From: Odobenus rosmarus divergens
Lineage: Eukaryota; Chordata; Mammalia; Carnivora; Odobenidae
Length of the DNA stretch: 64,000 nucleotides
Direction: 5' to 3'
NCBI RefSeq assembly: GCF_000321225.1
Contig: NW_004451662.1
Span: 246,107 to 310,106 of the forward strand
Part shown: in pieces, positions 46,931-60,690 of the stretch
Layout: the number at the start of each line of letters is the position of its first letter
Numbering within the stretch: position 1 is the first letter of the stretch
Translations under genes and position numbers: made by a program
Notes under the pieces: generated by a model
What the model saw: the letters and a program-made list of their open reading frames with translations, nothing else
Database searches by the model: none
Told to the model about the DNA's origin: nothing

Positions 46931-49354
46931 TGATACTGCTTGCCTTCAATCTGGACACATCCGCAGACACTTTCAGATTTATTCAGTAAATTAAAGCAAG
47001 GTAACTCTTTCCAAATGTTCAGAGATAAGCTCTGAGCCAGCGTGCTGCCCTGACGGAGAAGGATGACATAATGGGTGTGTGCATATGGGTGAGTGTCCCT
47101 GCGTGTGTTCAGGCCCGAATTCCCGTCATCCTCCTGTGTAACCCGCTGTTGCGCTTTCCTGAGCCAAATGGGTAGACCCTGCTCACTTCTCTGCTTGTTT
47201 GCCCAAAGTTGCTTCTTTTATTTTCCTTTTGGTTACTGGCTTTATTTTGTGGACTTTGCTTTGAGTTCTGTTGCCACTTGAGTGAAACCAAGAGGATAAT
47301 TGTATTGGGTGAAATGTTCTCCCCTTGGCCAGACATCTGCATGATTCAGCCTTGAAGGAGGGTAGAGAGCTTTTACTTTGCTTGAATTCTGAGCTTACAT
47401 GATACTCCGTGGACTCCCTCTAGTATTCCCACCCCCAGCAAACTTGGGTTCCAAAAAGACTGTCTGCTTGTGACTATTAAAATGCTTATCATATTATGTT
47501 ATAGTTATTTTGACACGTGTCTGAACTCCTGTATAGGAGAGGGAATGAGTGTCATGCGTGTCTGTATCTTTGGTGCTTAATTAACATGTTAAGACTATTC
47601 TGTAAATATTCTTAAAATGTATGAAAGAATGAGTAAAAGAACAAGTTAGAAACTGGCTGTGTAACCTCCTTTCCTACAAATAATCAAGAATAGGATTAAA
47701 GAAGCATTGAAATGTTAGGTCCCAGGCCCTGTTCTCAGGACCTCTTGACATCTGAAACTGACACCTAAAGTAAAGCTGATGAAATTTGCTCTTTCATATG
47801 CACTCCTTTTCCATTATCTATAATTTTTCTCACTTCCAATCATTGTGACCACTACTAATCTAAAAAGTCTGGTTAGATTTCTTAATGCATACTTATTACA
47901 TATTAACAGCCCAAGCAATATTATAGGATTATTAATTAATTCAACAAATAATCTTAACTACTCACTGTTGTACAGTGTGCTAGGTATGGGGGTTGAAATA
48001 GTGGAAAAGATGAACATGGTCCTACCCACATCGAGCTTAAAATCTAATGGAAAAAGTAATAAAGAGAAAAGGTCGGTTAAGAAGCAAAAGAATTAGGAAT
48101 TTTGACGAGCATCATGAAATTAATGGCAGAGCTGGGCTGGTGAACTGGTGAGGAGGCATACCTTAGATGGACTGTAGGGGAGGGCAGGGGTTGAGGTGCT
48201 CCTGACCTTGTAAGTCCCGAGGGATGGGAGAAAATTCACACCAAGTCTCCAGCCCAGGCCCTAGTACCTGAGTAGTGCTCCAGAGCTGATAGATACGGAG
48301 ATGAACCTTTCATGCCTTCTCCCTGCTCCCTGCCCTTGGGTTAACCTAGTCTCCCCTTGATGGTGCCAGACTTGGTTCCCCCAAGGTGCCCACACATCTT
48401 CCTGAACACATGCTGGCTTTAGCAATGGAAAGTCCTCCATGAAGTCATCCTGTGCGCCCAGACAAACTCTCCTGGAAACTGGATGATATTAAGAGCAAGT
48501 TTTGGAGTCAACCAGGATCTCCAATATGAAAGCAGATAAAAGAGAGGCTGCCCAGGTAAAATTGGGGTATGGTGTCCAGAGCTTCAGCCTGCCCTTCCTG
48601 GTGGTCCCTCCTCCAGAGAGAGGAATTTAGGGCCCCTTCCCCCTAACTTTCTGAAGGAATGGGCAGCATTCCCCGAGAGGGAACTTAAAGAAGTGTTCTA
48701 TCTAAATAGGCAGGGTTGGTGACGGGCACTTGTAACTGAGACCTCAGAGGAAGCTTCAGCAGAGTCCCCTGGACCAAATACCTACCTCTGCCCCCATGTA
48801 TGTACCCCCATCACCACCCCTAAACCAATCACAGACTAGAAGCACTGTCTGGGTATGCTCTGTTATGTGCAGACGCTGCAGAGTTATGCAGCAGTCATTG
48901 CACACAAGCTTAACCCAACAAGTACTCTTCCACAAGTCACGGGATAACATTTTAGGGATGCAGAAAACCGTGCTGCATATGGAAACCCTAGGCAGTCTCT
49001 GTTTAGACTCACAAGGCTGAGGGGGGGCAGTCGCTGGCTTTCCCTTTGGTCTGTCTGCACATTCTCCCTGAGTCAGTCATATTCTTGACCAGTGATGTTG
49101 ATGTAGGATCAGACATCTTTAATGGAGGTCGCTGAGCCTGATGATGACTCCCGTAGAGCCTAAAAGTCTGAGTGAAGATTTGAAGGGGAAGCCCATCATC
49201 CTAACTCTGAGTCTGGGCATCTCATTTAAATTGCTGCCAAATTTAGGTCAAACTGAGTTGTGGGTAGCTCTGTTAGTGTGATAGAAAAGCCTTAGAAAAA
49301 TAGCCTCAGGTGTCAGACATCTAGGTGGAAAAGGGTATTTGAGAACAAAAGTGC

Positions 49355-50800
49355 CAGATGAAAATACTTAAATTTTATATTTTTAATAGATAAATAAATT
49401 TACATGACTCAGACATCAAAAAGTATGATCCCCTGTCCCCTATCCGCCCAGCTCCCCATGCCCCAAGAGGAAATAATCATTGTTTGATCATTTCTTTTTT
49501 AAGGCAGATATTTTTATGTATGTATAAGCCCATGATTTATTATTGTTCTCCTTCTTTTTGACACATATAGTAGCTTATCACACACACGGTTCTGGACCTT
49601 GCTTTTCTTATTTAACATACCTTGGCAAGCTTTCCATTTCAATATCTAAAGGACGTCCTTCTTGCCTTTACAGGTGCATAGCATTGCACTGTATGAATTA
49701 ACCATGGTCTATTTAAACATGATGATGCACAGTTAGGATACATCCAGTCTTACCATTACCAGCAAATCTGCAATAAACAGACTTGTGTGGGGGTCATTTT
49801 ACTTGTTTGCAAGTATCTGTAAGATAAATTCTTAAAAGTGAGTCAAGAGTCCATATGTATTTGTGATTTTAATGCTCAGTGGGTGGTAAATTGCTCTCCA
49901 GTGTGGTTGAAACAACTCACATTCCCACCAGTGAAATCTGTGGGTGGTGTGTTGTCCAACATTGGATTTTTGCCAATCTGATAAGTGAAAAATGGTATCT
50001 TGGGTAGTTTTCGTTTGCATTTATCTTATTTTGAGTGAGGTTGAGCATCCTTTCGTATGTTTAAGAACCATTTCAGGGCCTGGAGTAGGATGAGTGAGGT
50101 GCCTTGGGTGCAGAATTTAAGGAGGTACCTAATGAAATTAAATCCTCAGGGCCTCCTTAAATTTTGAGCCTTAGGCACCTCACCTGCCCTGCTCTAATCC
50201 CTCCCCCGAATAGCACTGCCCTCCTGACCCAGGAACCATTTATATTCCTTTTCTGTGATCTGGTTTTTTATTGGGTTGTTGATCTTTTTCTTAATTTGTA
50301 GGAGGTTTTCATAGATGAAAGAGTTTTTTTATGATATAAATTGCAAGTGTTTTTTTTTCAAGTAGCCTTTTGACTTACGCCTTTGATCATGAAGTTTTGT
50401 TTATTTTTTGCCATGCAGAAGTTTTAAATTTTTTTAAATGGTGAATTTAGCAATTCTTTCTTTAATGATTCTAGGTTTTGTGTCATGGAAAGACCTACTA
50501 CACTTTGAAGCTTAAAAACCTTCTTGTCTTCTTTCACTAATTTATGGCTCTAATGTTTTTACATTTTTACATTTTATATTAATCCATTTGGAATTTACCG
50601 TAGTGTATCGTGTGAGGTATGGATTCAGTTATACTTTTTTCAGATGGTTACCTAGGTTATGCCTTACCAAAATTGAATAAATCTTTCCCTCACTGTTTTG
50701 AGGCTCCCTCTTTATTACTGTGTATATGTATATATGTAAACATATATTTGGCACTTTTTTATTCTGTTCCATTAATCTATATGTCTATTCATATATGAAT
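49355..50800 (-). mobile_element. Old LINE-1 (L1M class), antisense, interrupted
   Basis: The + strand shows the complement of an old L1 3' end and ORF2 end: 'cacatagtagcttatc'-like 3' region, 'cattcccaccagtgaaatct', 'gaggttgagcatcctttcgt', 'tatattccttttctgtgatc' and 'gtgtgaggtatggattcag'. The element reads continuously across the insertion at 50074-50232 when that is removed. No open frame survives. Confidence 0.75.
50065..50241. mobile_element. 159-bp partly palindromic insertion with target duplication
   Basis: The flanks gaaccattt at 50065-50073 and 50233-50241 are identical and the host L1 is otherwise continuous. Inside, the left arm 'gtgaggtgccttgggtgcag' plus 'aatttaaggagg' is mirrored by 'cctccttaaattttgagcct' plus 'taggcacctcacc'. 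This suggests a non-autonomous DNA transposon. The family is not recognised, and the right side has about 30 extra bases outside the palindrome. Confidence 0.65.
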
Positions 50801-51308
50801 ACCAGAACATACATTTTTGAGAGAGAAATAAAACATACCAGCGTTTAAACTTATGTTGGGGAGGAAAAATTTTTCTTCTTTCCTTCAAAATTCTTCTGCC
50901 TGATCTAAGAATTAAATTGACCTGAAACGGATTAATAGGAGAAAATCAAATTTAATTGTGTACATATGGGAAACCCACATAAACATGAGAGATTCCAAAG
51001 ACAGTCAGTCAAAATGAGGTATTTATGTCATTCTGGACCAAGGAGAAGAGGGACAGGACTAGGGCTTCAAAGAGAAGGGAGGCAATTCATAGCAAGAATG
51101 GAGAGAATGAATGCTTGCTGGGCCATCCAGAAACAATGGGACAGAGAGGGCTTTGCTCAAACAGGCCTTGCTAGGGTCCTCCCTGTCTACCATACCTAGT
51201 GTATATCAAGCTACAGTTATTTGTGGCAATATCTCCCTTCCTGGAACAGGTCCTCTATCTAAATCCTTTTAGGCAGTTAGTAGGAAGGCAACAAAGAAAA
51301 ACTTCTCG

Positions 51309-51580
51309 AGTCTGAAGATAGCAGATGGGGAAGAATGAAGGGGGGGAAATCGGAGGGGGAGACGAACCATGAGAGACTGTGGACTCTGAGAAACAAACTG
51401 AGGGTTCTGGGGGGGGGGGATGGGTTAGCCTGGTGATGGGTATTAAGGAGGGCACATTCTGCGTGGAGCACTGGGTGTTATACGCAAACAATGAATCATG
51501 GAACACTACATCAAAAACTAATGATGTATGGTGATTAACATAATATCATAATAATAATAATAATAATAAATCAGTCTGAA
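51309..51580 (+). mobile_element. Truncated carnivoran L1 3' end
   Basis: The same 3' fragment as at 42.1 kb ('gaaatcggagggggagacga', 'gatgggttagcctggtgatg', 'gcactgggtgttatacgcaa'), ending in (ATA)n. The short duplication agtctgaa flanks it at 51309-51316 and 51573-51580. It is inserted in an unidentified repeat-like stretch (about 50840-51640). Confidence 0.82.
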
Positions 51581-52671
51581 ATAATTCACCTGCCAAAGAG
51601 ACACATTTGTATGGTGCCAGATTTTGCTCCCCTACACTTACGAAAGGTAAGCTTGCTCTTTGCTCGGAAGTAATGCACTCACAGACTTTGAATGAAGACC
51701 TGTCTCTATCACTTGAAAAAGCCATCTGTGTTCAGGGGCCTTAGCAAGACTTCATATTCACAACACATTTTTACTTCATAGGAAAAAATGAATGTTCCAT
51801 GACTTTTAGGACTGGAATAGCGAAAGTTAAAATCATCAAAAGTACTCCTGATGACAAAACCATGGTAGGCCAGGTCAAGATCCCATGGATGATTGGGGGA
51901 AAGCAAAAAAAAAAAAAAATTAGAAGGTTTATTGAAAAACACAGAACATTTTTGTGTTTTCTTGTAGAATTAACTGCTATTTTCTTTTAGAATTAACTGA
52001 ATTTGACAGGAAAAAATGTTGCTGCCCCTAAGAGCAGCCCAGCTCCTGAGGTGCTATCTTCTGTCATTCAGTAAATTGGCAATATCTTCTACAAGTTTTA
52101 TTTTATTTATTTTATTTTTTACAAATCCTATCAATTTCTTAAAGTTTATCAACCCATCTCCTGATGGTTTGAAATTTAGTTTATCCTAATTATTTTTCTC
52201 GGGTCTTATTTTCACAATTCTCAGCAAAATGCTAATAATTATAGCATTCGAGGATATTCTGGATCTGGTCTCCTAACCAAATCTTGAGAAGGTGCCAGGA
52301 GAAAAGATTCTTTTTTGCCCTGCCTCCAAACTCACCCAAATGGACTAAGGACGGAAGATCAGTGATGGCCATGATTGCTGAGAAACTGAAGATAATCATG
52401 TATGTAAAAAGGTCTTGGACTCAAACATCTGGTGTTCAAATACTAGCCTTGTTTTCTTAAAACTATACTTGACAAAGCTGTAAAGTATGTTTGTCTCCCT
52501 TGTGAGGAGGCTGATTAGCTTTTTCTGAGGGAAAGATCTTTATATCCTTTGGGTTTCAAATTAGTTTCTAAAAGCCTAATCTAAATACTTCACACATGCG
52601 ATGTGAGGTTTCAAATATATGGTATAAATAAAGTACAATGCCTAGTGTTCCAGTGGTGCTTGATGTGTGTG

Positions 52672-52881
52672 TTTTTTTTAACAGATTTATTTATTTTTAT
52701 TTGAGGGAGGGAGGGAGAGAGAGAGAGAACAACTGTGGGGAGGAGCAGAGGGAGAGAACCTTAAGCCGACACCCAACTGAGCGCTGAGCTGGATGCAGGG
52801 CTCCATCCCAGGACCCTGAGACCATGACCTGAGCTGAAATCAAGAGTCAGAAGCCCAACCAACTAAGCCACCCAAGCACCC
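52672..52881 (-). mobile_element. Old carnivore SINE, antisense
   Basis: T tail, 'acagatttatttatttttat', GA-rich middle, 'gaccatgacctgagctgaaa' and 'taagccacccaagcaccct'. It is more diverged than the other copies and its flanks are only roughly repeated. Confidence 0.88.
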
Positions 52882-53489
52882 TGCTTGTGTTCTTGCTATT
52901 ATTTCTCACTTGGGGAAAAAATAGGGTTTTTTGGGTTTTTGTTTTGTTTTGTTTTTGGGTATTTGAGCCCTACAAAGTGAGGCCAGAGATCATGCAATAT
53001 TTTGTACATGAGAATCTGTCTTATTGCTGTGTTCCAATTTTTATAGATTATGTAGCACGATATGAAGTAAATACGACTTTAATATTTCTTGGCGATGACT
53101 TTTTCTGATGACACTCTGAAGGACGATTTTGCAGAACTGGTTGATAGTGACACCTAGTGTTCAGTGTTGAAATTACATGTCTTTTAAAAAAGCAGCTCCT
53201 CAGGTAACTGGCATAAATTGCGGCTTAATTCAGAGATGAGGATAAGCTGAACAGGCCAAAATTAAAATAAATGGAAGTGGAGTAATGGGGGCGATCACTG
53301 GGACACATGTGAATAAGAAGGGCAATTTCTCCTTGATGACAACACCCAGAACTCTGCATAATACTGAGGGCAATTGTGTATGGACGCACAAAGTAAACTC
53401 CTGTTTTTTTCAGACTTAGTTCTGAAAGTTGTGTTAGTTCAGTCCCTCTGGCTCTTCCCAAACCAGGCATGGGTGTGAACTCACTAAAC

Positions 53490-54150
53490 AAATTGCCTTG
53501 AGCAAGTCCTGTAATTTCTGTGAGACTCATACTCTTAGATATAAATTAGAGATGCTGAGACCACCTCATAAAAATCTGGGAGAATTAAATATTGTTTCAG
53601 GTATAAAGACCTGATAGTAGCAGTGATGTGTCTGGGGGCTTATTTACACGGATCTTGATGTCTGGGGGTGGCGAAGACAGACGGGGACAAGGTACAGAAA
53701 TTGTCCAGGAAATTATACCTGGATCTTGGTTGGGAACAGTGAACAATGGGAGCCATGTCCTGACATGAACAGAAAATGTGGATTGAATGAGGCTCAGAGG
53801 AAGTGAACCATGGTCCCTGAAAAGTCAGTGGGTTTGAGAAAGTTACTGCCCAGTTGATCTGGGATAGGGGGTGTGGGAGAGAGGGATGGAAGAAAGTGCC
53901 AGGTGTCCTTGGGGAGAGTGTTTCACCAGTAGAGCTTCAAGAAGATATACAGAAACAATTACGGACTCCGCCACTCACCAGCTGGGTCACCTTTGTTAAG
54001 TTTCTTGGCTTTTCTGAGCCCCCTTTCCCCGTTCTGTGAAGTGAGGACACCCGCACCAACCTGGCAAGGCTGCAAGGGTTTGAGGCGGAGATGCAGATAA
54101 GATCCCTAGCACCACCCCTGGCCTGGCTTAGCAAGCTCAAAATAGGTGCT
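53490..54150 (+). repeat. Two MIR copies, sense
   Basis: The first (about 53490-53600) has 'ccttgagcaagtcctgtaat' and an eroded core. The second (about 53950-54150) has 'actccgccactcaccagctg', 'ggtcacctttgttaagtttc' and 'tgagccccctttccccgttc'. 53600-53950 between them shows nothing I recognise. Confidence 0.65.
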
Positions 54151-54284
54151 AACTCTTGGCTGTTCTTGAAAGGGGGGACATGGAAGCAGAAGATTAGAAA
54201 TGGGACAAGCAAAATCTGTTCAGCCCTTGGACACATGACTGATTCCTCCTTGCATTTCTACCCTGTTCCCTAGAAATCCTTTTC

Positions 54285-54530
54285 TTCCTCTATTTTCCAC
54301 ATAGGTCACCTCTGAGAAGCATTCCCTGACCCTGGGGGGCACCATCACTGCTCGTATTGTGTCCCCAGCCCCCGTAGTGCCTTGTCCTGATACTCTTTCT
54401 GCTCTCATTAGGAGTGACCTTATTTGTCTACATATCTGACATCCCTGGTCCACAGTGAGCCCCCAGAACAGAAGGACTGAACTTAGGTACTTAGGAAGTG
54501 TTGATAGAACTGATGAATACCAGGGAGAAG
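54285..54530 (+). repeat. LINE-2 3' part
   Basis: 'cacctctgagaagcattccc', 'tgaccctggggggcaccatc', 'tcattaggagtgaccttatt' and 'cagtgagcccccagaacaga' follow the L2 3' order. Confidence 0.65.
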
Positions 54531-56269
54531 GAGAGGAAAGGAGCAGAGAGTACAACAGGTATGGTGAAATGTGCACTGAATCCAGGGGAAGGGCGTGTGG
54601 ATGTTTCTGGAACTGTTATTGCAACTTTTTCCTTTAGGTTTGTAATTCTTCAAAATATAGGCGCGGAGGGCAAAAAAAAGTGAAAGATTTCCCATTTTCC
54701 TTGTTGCATTCAGAGCACTTCTTTTGGAGGAGGGTGGACTGGGCTTTGACATCTGCCCTATGTTTCCGTCTTCCATGTCTGGACTCCCTGGGCTGCTCGA
54801 GCTCCTCATAAATACTGTTTGTGTCCAGATGGTGAGGCTGTCCTCTGCCCGCAAGTCTCTACCGGATTTGGCTCTGATCAACTGGGGTTCCATCAGTCAT
54901 GAAGAGTAAAACTTCTCGTGATGTTGTCGGAAGCCACGATCTGTTTTGGAATTTGGGGGGAGGAGGGACAATGTTAAACTTTGCAAAAAGGAAGCACTGA
55001 AACAGTCTTTTGAAAATGCATGTTCAGTTCTGAAGGAAAAAAAAAAATCCCAAAAAACTATGCGGCCTCACTTGCAGATCCCCCTGCTGGACATTTGGAG
55101 AACTGAGGCATCCCGGCTCACTTATAAAAAATTCCTTAACCCTGTGCCCTTGAAAAGCGTCAAAGGTGCATGCATGTTCAAATCTGTATCCTATCCCATT
55201 CCCTTCTGCAGCAAGCCTTGGTTAAAGTGTTATAAGCTCTGTATTGAATTAAAGCACAAGGGGCGAATGTAATTTCAAAATGAAAACCGTATAACAAATG
55301 CTCTTCAAATCCTGCTATTTTATTTTATTATTTTTATTAACTTTTTTTTAAAAGAGAAAGTGCCTGAGGCAATCCTAGAAGTAAAGACTGTCCTACATCC
55401 CTTCTGTTCTGTGGATTGCTCGAAGAACAGATGCCATGATTATCCAAGGCTGAGGCGGTATTTTCTGATATTTTCGAATAGAGCTTTTGTCAACATTAAA
55501 AAATAGTTCTGATACTGGAATGGCCCATTTCTCATGGTAATGCCTTCCCTAGGAAATACAGCTGAACGCCTAGTCAATGTGTGATGAACGGGGCATGTTG
55601 GGCAGGTAGCCACAGAGAGAGATGTACAGGCAAAATGTGGACAAGCTGATAAACTGGTGGGGGAAAAGTGCTTAAATTGGGTGCAGGCTGGGACAAGATC
55701 CCCTCTGTATCCCTTTCTGTGTAAGATATTGCAACTCAGACCTTCTAGAGAATGGAGAGCCAGAAGCACTGAATCAATTTGGAGTGTCCTAGACTGACAC
55801 CATCTCCTCTGTGGCCACAAGTGACATTCCTGACTTCTCTGGTTGTTAATCAGTTTAATTCTTCATGAGAAGACAGATATTTACTAAGAGAACTGATGCA
55901 TCTTCTGTTGCCAGGCCTCTCTCCTGAGCTCCAGACTCATGCTAACTCACTACTCTGCATCCCTACCTGGAGATGCCCAACGTGATCAGCCCAGAACTCA
56001 TTATTATTTCCCTCCCACCTTGCTCATCCTCTTGTGCTTCTGATTTTGGCAAGTCGCCCCTCCATCCTGCTCATCTCCCAAGCCAGACCAGCTGGATGCC
56101 TTCGTCATTCTCGCCTCCCCACATCCAGAGATGGTCAAGTTCTGTCTCCTACATCCTGGAGTCTCCCGTGTCCATCCCTTCTTCCCCTCTTGATGCCATT
56201 GCTGTATATCAGGTCTTCACTCATTTGTTCTTTGGACTGTTGACGACTCTCCTGACTGGTCCTCCTGCC

Positions 56270-58015
56270 TCTTGCCCTGTTCTCTTTGAGTTGAGCTTTC
56301 ACTTTGCTGCTAGAGGGATTCTAAAATATAAGAGTACATTACTCCCCTGCTTCTGGGCCCATTGTGCCTATCCCCACCGTCCATAGATGAAGTCCAGACT
56401 CCAGCATGGCGTTCAGCAGGCACAGTGACCACGCCCCTGCCTACCTCGCCACTCTTCCATCATAAACTCCAGCCATGCCAAACCAGGTAAAGCTCTCTGA
56501 ATAGGCCACGCCTCTGTTTTATGCCTCTGGGCTTTGCGCTCCTTCTTCTGCCTGGAACATCTCTTCTTCCCTATACAAATGGCAAATAGCTGTTCACCAG
56601 GCAAGACTCAGCTTAGGTGCCATTTCCTCTATCACGCTCTTACTCTTGGTCCAGGAGAGGGTGGATGCCTCTCCCCGTTGTGCCTCAACTAGACTTCTAC
56701 CGAGACACCTGTAATTCTCTTATTGCCCTTTTTGATTTACACGTCTGCCTCCCCGTGGATGCCCAGAAATACCTTGAACTAGTGACCAACCTTGTCTTGC
56801 TCATCTTTGATCCTCCATTAAGTAGCACAGAGAGTTGGCACGTAGTACTTATTCAAAAGATGTTTGTTCAGATGAACAAATCAATCTATTCTTTAGCCAG
56901 CACGGGATTGTTCAACCCTGATCATCTGAAGTTGCTGGCATCATACAATCTATTCATTCTTCACCGGGTCTTATCTGGGGATCCCGTGAATGCACAATCA
57001 CATAGTACAGGGATGTCTCATTTATAAAGCAACACCTCTGAGAGTCCATGTTCTGGGCTGCGCTAACATGATCAGCAGGAGGTTCTGTGTTTTCTCAGAT
57101 GATCCTCCAGTCTTTTCCAATAATGATATCAAGTAGACAGCTGGATATCCAAGTCTGAATTTCTGGGACTGGTCAGAATCACATGATTTTGACTGACTAG
57201 GAAGAAGCAATGATTTAGCTTTATAGCTAAAGCCTCAGAAAGTTCTTTTCACAGTTGTAGACTCAAACGTTACCCGTGACAGTGCACAAACTCCTTATGA
57301 TATTGTGTTTTCCTTGTGCATCAAGACATCAAGCATGGGGACATTTGGCCAAGCTCAGTCATGGAGACCAGCCCATACTTTACCCCCTTTAGCAACATAC
57401 ATGTCCAACAGACACCTCCAACTTTGGGATAGTTAAAATGGAATATTTTCTTATCATTTCCCCCTAACTCCTCCAAAAGATAATAACTTTGCCATCACAG
57501 ATGCTTTCTCCCGTATCTCCATGAGCAGCACCCACCTGGTTACCCAGTTCAGAAATAGGAATGCCATCTTCCATTCCTCTTTCTTTCCCTGCACCACAGC
57601 CAGTGGTGGCAAGGCCCTGAGGAAACTGCCTCCTTGATAGGTTTCTGTGTTTTGTTCTTCACCCTCCTTCTTACCATCACTTCCTTTCTTCAAGTCTTTA
57701 CCATCGCTGGGGTGGATGAGTAGAGCAACCACAGTGATAAGGTCTTCCTGTCTTTGGTGTTGCCCCTCCTTATACAGGACTACCCTTATCATCTTCTAAA
57801 ATGTGAATCTGAAAGTGTCACTCCCCTGCTGGAAAACTCCCATGAGGTCCCCGCTGGTCCTTAGGTCTCTGCTTAATTTTGCCATGTCCTCTCATCACAT
57901 GACTCTTTCACCTTCCACGTCGGTCTTTACTACCTGTGGTTCTTAGAACAGGCCATCTTCTGTCATAGTTCTCATTCCCTTAGTACACGCAGCTACTTCT
58001 GTCTAGAATGCCTTT
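56270..58015 (+). repeat. LINE-2-rich region
   Basis: Two L2 3' regions in sense orientation. The first (56270-56890) has 'gcctctgggctttgcgctcc', 'ttcttctgcctggaacatct' and 'actcagcttaggtgccattt'. The second (about 57420-58015) has 'gaaagtgtcactcccctgct', 'ggaaaactcccatgaggtcc' and 'taccatcgctggggtggatg'. 56890-57420 holds nothing I recognise. Confidence 0.6.
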
Positions 58016-59354
58016 GTAGCAGGATACTTTGGGCTGTAGGTAACAGGACATGCACTCCAAAAGGGTAAAACACGAAGGGGACATTACTGATGCATATAAC
58101 ATAACCCGGAGCCCCTGGTGGTTCTGGGGTTGCTGAACACAGCAGTTCAGTGGTGCCACTGAGGTCAAGGTTCCCTTCATCTTCTCACTCTGCTGAACTC
58201 TGCGTGGGCTCCCTTCCCTCACTTTCAGGATATCTGCCATGGACAGATTCCGGGCAAACACAAGGTCCAGCAAGAGGAAGAAGAGACTACTCTTTTCTTC
58301 TGCATCTTCTTTGTAAGAGTGAAGGAAAATTTTCTAGATGCCTTCATAGCAGAATAGTCCTCCTGTCTTATTTATCAGAACCAAGTCTCCTGCCCATCCT
58401 CAACTGATCATGGGCCAAGGGATTTAACAAAGTCACTAGTGGAAGGCAAAGAAGGGTGCTGGAATGAGAATGAAAGCACTTTCAGCCTGGACGAAGGGGG
58501 CAATGCCCATCAGGTTGGCATACAGCCCTCTTTCTCCTTTTTTACCAGGTTAATTCTGAACGATTTCCCAGGCTAATTCTTGAATACTCAGCTAAGGAGT
58601 CACCGTGGGGGAGACATCCCTGGCCCCCTCCCTTGCCTCTGATGCCTTCTGATGAGTTACATTGCCCCAGACCTTGTCTCACCAGAGTGCAAGTGCCTCA
58701 AGGCTGGACCATTTCGGATCTGACACAGTTACTGGCACATACTTGCAGGCACATACTCTCGTATTTTTGCTGAATGAGAAAATGAATGACAAAAGCTGAG
58801 TTGTGTCAGCGATGACTTTCTGCTTGTCAGAGAAACCCAACAGTAGTGGTTTCACCCAGTGAAGCTTTGTTTTTCCCATGGAGCAACAACTCCAGAGCAA
58901 GAGGTCCTCACCTCAGTGAATGAAGATGTTCTTGCAGCTTGTCAAGGACCCAGGCTCCTTCTGGTGTCTTGTTCTGTTCTCAGCATGCAACTGCATGTTC
59001 TCATGAGCACAAGTTGACTACTCTAGTCCACTGAGCCCATGCTCCAGGCCGGCAGATGCCTAAGTGTACCTGTCAACCAGGTCTGTGACTTTTCCTCAAG
59101 GAGTAGCTCTCTCAACAGCTCCACCGAACTGACTTGTGGTTCCATCTCATTAGTGAGACCGGGGTCTGGTCTTATGGGGACGTTGCCAACACAAACATTG
59201 TCAGGGTTCCGTTAGTTAGGAAGAAGGGGAAGTGGGAGAATGTGAATGCACCTAGGCGGTCCCTGCCCAGTCACCTCCAGAGCGTCTCTAGATAATTTAT
59301 TCTTCATTGGTTGTTCCGTCTACCAGCTTGAAACAAAATAGCAGCCATTAGAAG

Positions 59355-59460
59355 CTGGAAGTATTGTGATAGCCTAGAAGTTTTGGAAGTATTGTGGAAG
59401 TATCATGTGCCCTAGAGCTGGAAGTTATGTGGAAGTATTGTGACAGCCTAGAGCTGGGCC
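59355..59460 (+). repeat. Degenerate local tandem repeat
   Basis: The motif gaagtattgtg recurs about three times with 'cagcctagagctgg'-like and 'gtgccctagagctgg' spacers, forming an imperfect repeat of roughly 40-60 bases. Confidence 0.7.
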
Positions 59461-60436
59461 TTGTAAGAATGGTGTATATCACGCTGTCCAATATCCTCAC
59501 TGAGAATATTGAGAGGACAGTGTCGAGAGAACTGAGGCCCAGGGAGATGCCGTTTGCCCAAATTCAATCAGAAATCTGGTGGCAGAGATTGGGGAATAAC
59601 CTATCCTTATCTCAGTTTTAACTCCCTTAATGTACTGGGCATATAGGGATTTCAGTGCCTATGATCTTGAGGTAAGAGATTTATTAACTTCTTTTTCCAG
59701 TCATACATAACAGAGTCTGCAAAAGCCGAACCACATTTGCATGATTTGCTGGATATAATGCCCATTGTAAAGTCGTGTTATGAGGATCTTCATGCCGAGA
59801 AGCCCTCTGCAAGGGCTTCTAGAAAGACTTAGGAAAGAAGAGTGCCGGGACACGGGCGCCTGCTGTGGCCTGCAGTTACCTCCATTCACACCTAGATGGC
59901 GCTCGTACACTGATCGGGAGATGGTTGCCTGGTAGAAACTGACAAATTCTTGAATCAAGGTGGTGAAAAGTTAAATATAGATGGCTTTCAGGCCTGGCTG
60001 GGGAATGGACTGGTTAAAGGAGAGGTGGTGAAAACCAGGGACTGGCTGTAAACACATTGGACGATTACACAGAAAGCTGCTTGCCTTCTGTTCATGCTTC
60101 CAGTCCCAGGTCCCTGCTGGGCCAGGCACAGCCTACTGACCCAGAGGCAGACTGGCCGGTCTTACCTGGGTGTATCTGTCTAACCCACGGGCGGCCTTAG
60201 CACTACCCCCAGAGGACCCCGGGCAGCCTCTTCACGTGGGTCACAGACTCCGAGAATGACCATCACAGAAGAGAAGGCTTATGTGTGGGGTCGAGTTAGT
60301 AAACAGGGTGATTGGCTTGTAAATTGCTCTCGTAGACATAAGCACATATGCAATTATCCTTCAACATCACGGGCATCAAACTCTCGTTCTCCTGACTGAT
60401 CAAATTATCGCGAAGAATATTGGATATTGTTTCCAT

Positions 60437-60690
60437 GTGGCAGTAGAGAGGTGAAGAACAAGGGCTTTGGAGTTAGAGGGACCTGGGTTTCTTTCTAGTC
60501 TAGGTTCTATCACAAACTACTGTGTGGCCTTGGGTAGATCAGTTGGCACCTCTGTGCCTCAGAGAAATGGACCTACTTCCCAGAGTCGTTGTGAGGATTG
60601 AGTGAGATAATCCTGTGTCAGTCACCAAGCACAGTATCTCCTTCTACTGTAAATGCTCCAAAAAAATGGGCTCTTATTATTGCCATTAAT
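60437..60690 (+). repeat. MIR, sense, nearly complete
   Basis: 'gctttggagttagagggacc', 'tgtgtggccttgggtagatc', 'cctctgtgcctcagagaaat' and 'cgttgtgaggattgagtgag' follow the whole MIR consensus order. Confidence 0.75.
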
